A stretch of DNA of 64,000 bases from Ignavibacteria bacterium (lineage in GTDB: Bacteria; Bacteroidota; Ignavibacteria; Kapaibacteriales; UBA4661): assembly GCA_947459425.1 (NCBI GenBank), contig CANHDJ010000007.1, forward strand, positions 1 through 64,000, read 5' to 3'. Shown piece by piece: positions 43,385 to 51,400 of this stretch. Under the pieces are notes generated by a model, which worked only from the letters and a program-made list of their open reading frames with translations, had not been told where the DNA came from and searched no databases. The first letter of the stretch is position 1. Every line of letters starts with the position of its first letter. The translations under genes and the position numbers were made by a program.

Positions 43385-44143
43385 TTAAAACGCAATACCA
43401 AACTTGATAATATCGCGCACCAAAAGAAGCAAAACATGAGCAAAGCGCTCATAGCCCCAATACGTCCCAAAACCAATCATTGTCACGCCAAGAATACGAT
43501 TGATTTTGACCATGACCGCGCCCGAAAAAATATGCCGATAGCGCAGCGTCATCTGGGTCAAAAACGTCAGCCATGACAACACGCCGATGGCATAACCGAG
43601 CGAAAAAGCAATGTGTTGAGTAAGTATGCCGGATTGCATAAAACCGTATTTTCCAGCGATGTAGGAGATGGTCGTCATAAGCGGGACGAAGGTCGGGTTT
43701 GCCAGATGCGTCAGGGAAAGCGCCACGCCGATAAAAAATGGTCCGTAGGCGGCGATACGCCCCATGAAGCCCCAGGATGTTTCGTGGGGTGCCGTTATCG
43801 CAGCATCATCGGTATCGGGAAGTGTATTGACAGCTTTGCTGAGATTGGTGCGAAGGCTGATTGCGCCATAGACAATCAATCCAATGACTGCGACTGCCTG
43901 GACAATCGTGAGAAGGTGAGGAAAGCGCGTCATTACGCCGTCGGCAAAGGAGATAATGGTGCCTGTGGCAAGGGAAAACGTAAAGCTGTACACCACATCC
44001 AGCAAGGCAATACCGTAGGCAATACGCATGGCATGGTGTTTTCCTTGATTGAGTGCTGCACGCATAATCACGACCATTACGGGACCCGGCGGGATTGCGA
44101 CGAGCAAGCCTAATGTCAAACCGGTGAGCAGGGTTAATATCAT
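43385..44143 (-). CDS. LysE-family translocator
   Basis: A 252-residue inner-membrane exporter of the LysE/RhtB type, with about six hydrophobic segments. The N-terminus MILTLLTGLTLGLLVAIPPGPVMVVIMR carries the family's PGP signature, followed by GIALLDVVYSFTFSLA. Substrates are usually amino acids. The ATG at 44143 is favoured because the longer frame to 44281 crosses a strong promoter match; from this start length fits the family. It runs away from the YbbR-like gene. Confidence 0.87.
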   Translation of the reverse strand: MILTLLTGLTLGLLVAIPPGPVMVVIMRAALNQGKHHAMRIAYGIALLDVVYSFTFSLATGTIISFADGVMTRFPHLLTIVQAVAVIGLIVYGAISLRTNLSKAVNTLPDTDDAAITAPHETSWGFMGRIAAYGPFFIGVALSLTHLANPTFVPLMTTISYIAGKYGFMQSGILTQHIAFSLGYAIGVLSWLTFLTQMTLRYRHIFSGAVMVKINRILGVTMIGFGTYWGYERFAHVLLLLVRDIIKFGIAF

Positions 44144-44250
44144 CGGGAGTATTGAGTGTTTATTCGGCAAAAATGAAAAACAATGTGGCTCTGTGACTAC
44201 TTTAACGCAAAAACGCTCTAAAAAGTTATTGTTTTTTGATGTAAATCTTC

Positions 44251-44281
44251 CAAATTTACGCCTCTTTCGGAACATAGCCAA
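44251..44281 (-). promoter_or_regulatory. Bacteroidota-type promoter for the LysE gene
   Basis: On the minus strand TTG (44281-44279) is followed after 20 bases by TAAATTTG (44258-44251), an exact match to TTG/TAnnTTTG with ideal spacing. Transcription would begin near 44244, about 100 bases before the ATG at 44143. Confidence 0.55.
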
Positions 44282-44355
44282 AGAACAATCACAAACATTG
44301 AGTGTTTATGCGGCTTTCCTTTGGCAGAAATCATTTGTTCATTTCTCTTACCATC

Positions 44356-45327
44356 ATGCGCATCACGAAATCCTTATCCATTGCCGTTTTGCCGCTTATT
44401 GTCTGCTTTTTGCTGGCGTGCAGTCTGTGGCTGTATGCCAGTATGCGTGAGGAGTACACGGCTGTTGTGGATATTCCCCTCGAAATCCGCCTGCCCGCCG
44501 GACGGACACTCGAAACGGAAGTAGCGACAAGCATCAGAGCGCAAGTGCAGGGCGCGGGCTGGCAGTTGGTGAATCATTTTCTTTCTGCTTCAATTCGCTG
44601 CGTTGTCTATGTGCCGGAAAAGCGACTTGCGCGTGGGGAGGAGGAGCAGACCAACATCACGATTTCGCGGCAAATGCTCACTCAAGCTATCCAATCGCCT
44701 GTGGGCATAGCATTGCAGCGCATTATGGCGGATTCGCTGCTTCTTTCGGTGGGAAGTATTGTGGAAAAGCGTGTGGCGGTGCGACCGGTGCTGGATATTG
44801 AAATGCGCGAAGGATTTATTTTAGCAGAGTCGCCTTCTGCTGTGCCGGACAGTATCGTTATTCGTGGCAGTCGCACGATGCTTCGGCGTATGCCGTCGTG
44901 GAACACCAGCGTCATGCGTCTTCGCGATATGTATGAAGGCACACGCATCCAAACAACGCTTGACGACACGCTTTCGGGACTTATTACCATTCCGCAAGTC
45001 CCCGTGAATGTTAGCTTGACAATTCAACAAATGGCAGAAGTGCAGTTTGATGATATTCCTGTGCGGCTTTTGGGCGCTCCGGCGCGTCATTCCTTTGTTG
45101 TGCTGCCGGAACGTGTATCGGTGACGTTGCGCGGTGGCGTAGAGAATATTGCGCGGCTTTTGCCGGAGAATGTAACGGCGGCGTTGGATTATCTGGATGT
45201 TCTCGCCTCGACGACAGGAACTCTTCGCCCCCGCATTGTTGTGCCGACGGAGGTGCAGGTCATCAGCGTTTCACCACAGTTTTTGCGGAGTCGTAAGCGT
45301 CTTTTTCTTGCACAAAAACGGGAATGA
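44356..45327 (+). CDS. YbbR-like domain protein
   Basis: A 323-residue protein with one N-terminal membrane segment (LSIAVLPLIVCFLLACSLWLYASM) and a periplasmic part of repeated beta-rich YbbR-like units: VVDIPLEIRLPAGRTLE, VRPVLDIEMREGFILAESPSAVPDSIVIRGSRTML and VNVSLTIQQMAEVQFDDIPVRLLG with SFVVLPERVSVTLRGG. In many bacteria YbbR proteins regulate the diadenylate cyclase CdaA, encoded next door; no such gene is adjacent here. I chose the ATG at 44356 (MRITKSLSI); the frame could extend to 44302. It is divergent from the LysE gene. Confidence 0.75.
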   Translation: MRITKSLSIAVLPLIVCFLLACSLWLYASMREEYTAVVDIPLEIRLPAGRTLETEVATSIRAQVQGAGWQLVNHFLSASIRCVVYVPEKRLARGEEEQTNITISRQMLTQAIQSPVGIALQRIMADSLLLSVGSIVEKRVAVRPVLDIEMREGFILAESPSAVPDSIVIRGSRTMLRRMPSWNTSVMRLRDMYEGTRIQTTLDDTLSGLITIPQVPVNVSLTIQQMAEVQFDDIPVRLLGAPARHSFVVLPERVSVTLRGGVENIARLLPENVTAALDYLDVLASTTGTLRPRIVVPTEVQVISVSPQFLRSRKRLFLAQKRE

Positions 45328-45409
45328 GACAGAAACTTCTTTGCACAACATCAGGAAGAATCCTATTTTGGTACGAGGTTACACGCCCTATTACGTTTTT
45401 GCAGCTATT

Positions 45410-45976
45410 ATGCACCGTCAATCACTTCTCAATCTTCTTGCTGCTTACACGCCCGCAAGCACGTATGAAAGCCACGTCTGTGGCGTTATTGCTCACTTTG
45501 TTCGAGAATACCACGATTGCTTCAAGCGAGAACTGCTCGTGGGGCATATTACGGGGTCGGCGTGGGTTGTTAACGGCACGATGGATAAAACCTTGCTAAC
45601 GCATCATCGCAAATTGAATAAATGGCTCCAACTCGGTGGGCATTGCGACGGTGATCACGATGTGCAGCGTGTAGCACTCCGCGAGGCAGTGGAAGAATCG
45701 GGCATTTACGATATTGTCCCCCATTCATCCGATATTTTCGATTTGGACATACACGAAATTCCCGAAAGGCGCACTGAATCTTCCGTTGAGCCGAAACATT
45801 TTCACTACGACGTGCGGTTTTTGTTCATTGCCGATGAAATGTCGCCCTTGACGATAACGGCGGAATCAAAGGATTTGCGCTGGGTTGCGCTGGGTGAGGT
45901 GCAAACATTGACACAGGAAGAATCTATGCTTAGAATGGTCGAAAAGACGCGCAAAGCCTCGCGGCATCATTTTTGA
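45410..45976 (+). CDS. NUDIX hydrolase
   Basis: A 188-residue cytoplasmic NUDIX enzyme, cleaving nucleoside diphosphates linked to another moiety. The NUDIX box is visible around GGHCDGDHDVQRVALREAVEESGI (the REAVEESG core). Preceding sequence (HITGSAWVVNGTMDKTLLTHHRKLNKWLQLGG) has the usual strand order. The ATG at 45410 is chosen because the family begins there; a long upstream frame would overlap the YbbR-like gene. Substrate is unknown. Confidence 0.87.
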   Translation: MHRQSLLNLLAAYTPASTYESHVCGVIAHFVREYHDCFKRELLVGHITGSAWVVNGTMDKTLLTHHRKLNKWLQLGGHCDGDHDVQRVALREAVEESGIYDIVPHSSDIFDLDIHEIPERRTESSVEPKHFHYDVRFLFIADEMSPLTITAESKDLRWVALGEVQTLTQEESMLRMVEKTRKASRHHF

Positions 45977-45977
45977 A

Positions 45978-46010
45978 ATACGAGCAAACTTCGTTTGCAC
46001 TCCTGTTTGG
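45978..46010. terminator. Hairpin between convergent NUDIX and histidine kinase genes
   Basis: GCAAAC, loop TTC, GTTTGC forms a perfect short hairpin, and the following CACTCCTGTTTGG matches the right arm of the CAACAGGAG repeat at 54.8 kb. It lies in the 45-base gap between two convergent stops, so it may terminate both. No long U-tract is visible. Confidence 0.45.
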
Positions 46011-46021
46011 GGAATGATTCT

Positions 46022-48187
46022 TTAGCGCAAAGGCAATGCTACAATAAACGCCGCACCGCTCCCATACTCACTTTCGCAATGAATAGTGCCGCCAAGAAGT
46101 TCGACCAATTTTTTTACAATCGAAAGCCCCAGCCCCGTTGATTGCTCGCCAGCCGTAGGGCGGGCAGAGAGTTTGGTAAACCGACCGAAGAGCTTGGTTT
46201 TATCATCCTCCGTCAGCCCCTGCCCTTCGTCGGTGACCGATATTTTGACCATTGTTTCCGATGGAACAAGACTTACCCAGACACGTTTATCAGGAGGCGA
46301 GTATTTCAGCGCGTTAGAGACGAGATTATCCAATACTTGCCGAATAATCGCCTCGTCGGTATGCACCATGACGGGATGCGCGGGAAGTTCCTGCACAAGC
46401 TGTATGCGCTTGCTTTCGGCGCGAAACGCATATTCACTGCTGACGGTGGCGACGAGTTGTACCAAGTCAACATCGCCGAGATTGAGAATAATCTGCCCCT
46501 CATCCACCGCTTGAGCATCTAAAATGTTGAGAATAATATCGCGCATTCGTACTGCTGTGCGCTCTATTCCTTCCATTTGTCCAATAATTTCCGGCATCGT
46601 CAGTTTGTGCGAGTAGCGCTTGACCATTGATGCCGACATAACAATCGAACTGAGCGGATTTTTCAAATCATGCGATGCAATTGCCAAAAATTCACTCTTT
46701 TGTCGGCTCAAATATTCAAGAAGAGCATTTTGCTCGTGCAATGCGGTGTTTGCCAGTTCAATTTCTCCGGCTTGTTCCTCCAAAATGCTTTGTTGGCGCT
46801 CTAAGGCAAGATTTTTTTCATTGAGTTCGGTATTTGCAAATTCGATATCGGTCGCTTGTTGTTCCAAAATAGCTTGTTGGTGCAGAATTTGCTCATTCTG
46901 CTCTTGGAGGAGCAGATTATCATGCTGTTTCCGGCGGATAAAGACGATGAGAACCACCGCCAATACAATTAATATCACCACAGCCCCAATAACCGCCAAA
47001 AATTGAATGCGCTGCCGCGCTTGCTCCTGCCCCAAGACCTCAATACGACGCTGCTGCTCGGTTAAGGCAAGGCGATTTTGCATCTCGGCAATCCGCTTGC
47101 TGCTGCCGACGCTTTTAAGCGAATCCGCCAAGTGAATGTGGAGCATACGGTAAAAATATGCCGAATCGAAGACATTTAGTGCCACAAACCGCAGAGCAAG
47201 CCCGTCGTAGCTATCTTTCAAGACCTGCGGCGCACCAATGCGCTGTGCCACCGCGATTGCCTGACGGAAATATCCAAATGACGAGCCGTTATCGCCGAGT
47301 GACGCATAAATTTTTCCCAATAAATGATAGGACTCACCCAAAGAATAGCTGTCTCCACGCGGCTCACGAATGCGAAGTGCCTTTTTTTCGTATTCCAATG
47401 CCGCAACAATCTCGCCTTGAAGATACCGCACCGCACCCAAATTGAAATATGAATACGCGATGCTATTGGAGTCCGCACGTTGGAGTGCGAGGTCAAGCGA
47501 CCGATGATGCCAATACAACGAAGAGTCGTACTGCCGCATTTTTTCATAAATAACACCGAGATTATTTGTGCATATACTAATTCCTTCGTTATCTCGTACC
47601 GCTTCAAGCAATGGCAACGCTTTGAGGAGATACTCTTTTGTTCTTTGAAACTCCTCCCGATAGGAATAGAGCGTTCCCATTTCTATGTAACAATACGCTT
47701 TACCAACATCATTCCCTGTTTTGTCATACAATGCAAGCGCCGTCGCATGGGATTCCAATGCCTGTGAAAAATTTCCCATGCGCGTATTGGCAGCGCCAAT
47801 ATTGTAGTGCGCCCGTGCAGCGCCGTTGGTGTAACCAATACGCTCGGCAAGAGCAAGCGCCTCGGAAGCACGAAGAATCATCTCCGAAAATTTGGTAAAA
47901 CGCATCGAACGGGCTAATGTATTGAGCGCATCCACCTTCACAGAATCGCTCGTCGCCGATGCAACCGCCGCACGAAGGCTGTCCGAAAGTGGGTTGCCGG
48001 GTAAAGTGCTGATGCTTGCAGGTGTGGTGGCGTTTGTGGGCTGCGCAAAAGCGGAAGGCGCAGAATACAATAGCCACAAAAGCAGCAAGCCGCATCCGGC
48101 GGCGATTGCTTGCTTCGTATTCGGGAAAGGGAAGGTGAACCGAAAAGATTGTTGCTGGGAATATCCCCAAAATAGCGGATTCATCAT
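46022..48187 (-). CDS. TPR-containing sensor histidine kinase
   Basis: A 721-residue protein. A signal/anchor segment (AGCGLLLLWLLYSAPSAFA) is followed by a periplasmic array of TPR repeats (residues 80-380, for example AARAHYNIGAANTRMGNFSQALESHATALALYD and AYSYFNLGAVRYLQGEIVAALEYEKKAL). One transmembrane segment (FLAVIGAVVILIVLAVVLIVFI) precedes a duplicated coiled coil. The kinase core has FLAIASHDLKNPLSSI (phospho-accepting histidine near 506), VLDNLVSNALKYSPP and TGLGLSIVKKLVELLGG. It passes a signal from the periplasmic TPRs to a partner response regulator. No regulator gene is adjacent, so it is an orphan kinase. The signal is unknown. Confidence 0.92.
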   Translation of the reverse strand: MMNPLFWGYSQQQSFRFTFPFPNTKQAIAAGCGLLLLWLLYSAPSAFAQPTNATTPASISTLPGNPLSDSLRAAVASATSDSVKVDALNTLARSMRFTKFSEMILRASEALALAERIGYTNGAARAHYNIGAANTRMGNFSQALESHATALALYDKTGNDVGKAYCYIEMGTLYSYREEFQRTKEYLLKALPLLEAVRDNEGISICTNNLGVIYEKMRQYDSSLYWHHRSLDLALQRADSNSIAYSYFNLGAVRYLQGEIVAALEYEKKALRIREPRGDSYSLGESYHLLGKIYASLGDNGSSFGYFRQAIAVAQRIGAPQVLKDSYDGLALRFVALNVFDSAYFYRMLHIHLADSLKSVGSSKRIAEMQNRLALTEQQRRIEVLGQEQARQRIQFLAVIGAVVILIVLAVVLIVFIRRKQHDNLLLQEQNEQILHQQAILEQQATDIEFANTELNEKNLALERQQSILEEQAGEIELANTALHEQNALLEYLSRQKSEFLAIASHDLKNPLSSIVMSASMVKRYSHKLTMPEIIGQMEGIERTAVRMRDIILNILDAQAVDEGQIILNLGDVDLVQLVATVSSEYAFRAESKRIQLVQELPAHPVMVHTDEAIIRQVLDNLVSNALKYSPPDKRVWVSLVPSETMVKISVTDEGQGLTEDDKTKLFGRFTKLSARPTAGEQSTGLGLSIVKKLVELLGGTIHCESEYGSGAAFIVALPLR

Positions 48188-48430
48188 GGTCTTTCTATCC
48201 TGTATCGTGCTTGCTTTGCCTCTAGCGTTGAGGTTCTGAACGACAATCTACGAAAAACTCCTCAAGAAGAGAGCGAATTACGTGTTTTTTACTCGCACAG
48301 GAGTAGTGCGGTAAAAAAGGAAATCGGCGTTAGGCAAAATCTCCGTTGGTTTTCCCCCATTCCTCACGTAAATTACACGCCGATTATCAAACAGACGCTT
48401 TCGTTCACATTTTTTCGGGAGACAGTATTT
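48188..48430. other. Divergent intergenic region
   Basis: This 243-base gap separates the histidine kinase gene (minus) from the alpha-2-macroglobulin gene (plus), so it should contain both promoters. TTG at 48346-48348 and TAAATTAC at 48369-48376 are separated by 20 bases and differ in two positions from TAnnTTTG, a candidate for the plus strand. GGAG precedes the ATG at 48431 by about ten bases. Confidence 0.4.
48346..48376 (+). promoter_or_regulatory. Candidate promoter of the alpha-2-macroglobulin gene
   Basis: TTG then 20 bases then TAAATTAC; spacing matches the Bacteroidota type but two positions of the second box differ from TAnnTTTG. Confidence 0.3.
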
Positions 48431-51400
48431 ATGCGGTGTTCAGAACGTTTTCGTGGATTGCTTGTTCTCGCGCTGGCGGGAATCATGCTCTACGCTTGTA
48501 GTGGCGGCAATGACTTAGCCATTACGAGCAAAAATTTCGAGTCTCAAATTGACCTTCAGCAAAATTTGGTGCTGGAATTTTCTCACCCCCTTGTGCCGGA
48601 TTCGCTACTGAATGCATGGGATTCGACGCGCTATGTGAAGTTCACGCCTGCCGTGCAAGGCTCGTTCAAATGGACATCGCCCACAACTCTTGTTTTTTCG
48701 CCGTCTGCTGCCTTCAAAGCCAGCACCGACTATAAAGCCGAGCTTACTGATGCACTTCTTCAAAATGCCGGAAAGCGAGAGCAGAAGCGCGTTTCGCTGC
48801 CGAGTGAACGGAACATTAACTTCCACACGCCCTATCTGACCCTGCAAAGTGTCGATGCCGCTTGGGTTCGTGCAGGAGGCGAACAACCATCCGCCGGAAT
48901 GAGCAGTGGTGCGCCTTCAGTGGAATTGCGTATTTCGCTGCCATTTAATTACAACGTCGCACCGCAGAGCCTTTCGGAGCATCTGCAAATAGCAATGGAC
49001 GGGAAAACGATTCCATTTTCGGTAAAAAATACCCAAGCCGCACAAACACTGGCATTGGCGGTACAGTGCCGTAAAGAAGATGGTGGTAAAACGCTGACAC
49101 TGACGGTCTCCAAAGGCTTGCGCTGCGTGGAAAGCGAATGGACAACGCCCGAAGAAATCAAGCAAACGCTGACCGTGCCGTCGCCGGACGAGTTCAAAAT
49201 CACCGCCGTAACGAGCGATTACGACGACGATAACCCGATTATTCGCATTCAGACCTCGCAAAGCCTCTTCGATGCTCAGGTTCAGCCCTTTGTGAGCGTT
49301 CAGCCGCAGCCGAAAAATTTCAGCGTTGAAGCGTCAGAAACAGGCATTATCGTGCGCGGCGCATTCCAGCCCGACTCCGCGTATCAACTGACCGTAAGCA
49401 AGAATTTACGCGGTCTTTTCGGCGGTGAACTGGGCGGCGATTATGTTCAAACCATAAATTTTGGCACTCTTGTTCCGGCTATCAAATTTACCGATGCCAA
49501 GGCGATGTACCTGTCCACGCAAGGTGGCAAGAATATCGGTGTGAAAATTAGTAACGTCGGAAAAATTGAGGTTATCGTTGAAAAAATTTACGAGAATAAT
49601 ATTCTTGCCTATGCCCGTAATGGCGGCAAAACCTACGATGGAAGCTATGATGAGGCAACTCAGCAGTATAATTCCTGGGAAGATTATGCAAATGTTGACG
49701 ATTTTGGCGACCCTGTTTTTCGTAAAATCATTGATACCAAGGGGCTTCCGAAGTCCAATGGCGCATCATTGCTGAATCTTGACTTTCAAGATAAACTGAC
49801 AGGCAAAGGGCTGTACATCGTCCGTGTCATTTCAACCGAACAAAAATGGCTCCGTGACAGCCGCATGATTGCTATTTCGGACATTGGACTGATCGCAAAA
49901 ATGAGCGATGACGCACTTTTCCTGATGGCAAATTCCATCAAAACCGCAGAACCACTTGCTTCTGCCGAAATTCGCGTGATTTCGCGCCACAACCAAGTCC
50001 TTGCCAAAGGCGAAACCAACAAAGACGGCGTTGCGACCTTACCCAATCTTCGCGGAACCACGCCGGGAAGCACTCCGGCGCTGATTACGGCGACAGCCAA
50101 CGGCGAAACCACCTATCTGATGCTTAACGACACTCGCGTCGAGACTTCGCGCTACGATGTGGGCGGCTTACAGGAAAATGTTTCCGGTTTGCAAGCATTT
50201 ATCTACGGCGACCGCGATATGTATCGCCCCGGCGAAACCGTGCGCTTCAATGTAGTGCTGCGCAATCTTGACTGGTCTCCGGCAGCAAAACAGCCTGTGA
50301 AAATCAAGATTATTCTACCGACGGGCAAGGAATATGCCGTGCTGAAGCGTACCTTGAACGATGAAGGCGCAGTCGAAAACAGTCTCGCCATGCCGACTTC
50401 CGCCATGACAGGTGGCTACGCGATTGAGGTCTATACGATGAATGATGTGCTGCTTTCTTCGCAGCGCTTCAATATCGAAGAGTTTTTGCCTGACCGCATC
50501 TCCGTAACGATGGCACTGTCGGCAGAAGTGGCGCGTCCGGGCGAAAATGTGCGCCTGACGGCAACAGCGCTGAATCTTTTTGGTCCGCCCGCCGCAAATC
50601 GCAATTACAACGCTGAAATCTACCTTAAACATCGCTTGTTTACAGCTAAAGGCTTTGAAAAATACAATTTCGCCCTGCAAAGCGGTGGAAGCCGCTCTGG
50701 GCGCTATGGCGAGGATAATGTTGATTCTGCACCGATGGAACCGCTCACGCGGCAAGGCGTGACCAGTGCCGAAGGCACACTCGCAGAAGACATCGAAATC
50801 CCCGCGAACTACCGCGACATCGGCTTGCTGCAAGGCTCGGCGTTTGTAACCGTGTTCGATGAAAATGGTCGCCCTGTGGTGCGGATGAAACCCTTCACCG
50901 TGCCGACGCAGGAAGTATTTTACGGCATTCTCGCCATTGACCGCTACCAAACCACGCGCCAATCCTTGCAAATCCCGCTTGTTGCGGTGGATGCAAGCGG
51001 TAAATCCTTGAGCAATATTCAAGCACTGGTGAGGGTTGTACGGCATAATTGGGTGACGGTGTTGGAACGCGACCAATACAACACCTCGCGTTACCGCTAT
51101 GTTTCGCAAAAACAAGAAATCACCGAACTTGAGCGCACAATGACGATTAGCGGCGGCGCGACAAGCGTTGCCTTCACGCCGCGCACATCCGGCGAATACG
51201 AAGTCCGTGTTACAAAACCCGGAGTTTCGAGTTATGTAAGTGAATTTTTCTATGCTTACGGCTGGGGCGACACGCAAGCCTCTTCCTTTGAGGTGAGCAA
51301 AGAAGGAGAAATCACGATTGAAAGCGAGAAAACCGCGTACCAAAGCGGTGAAACTGCCAAGCTGCTCTTCAAAACGCCTTTTGCGGGCAAATTGCTTGTA

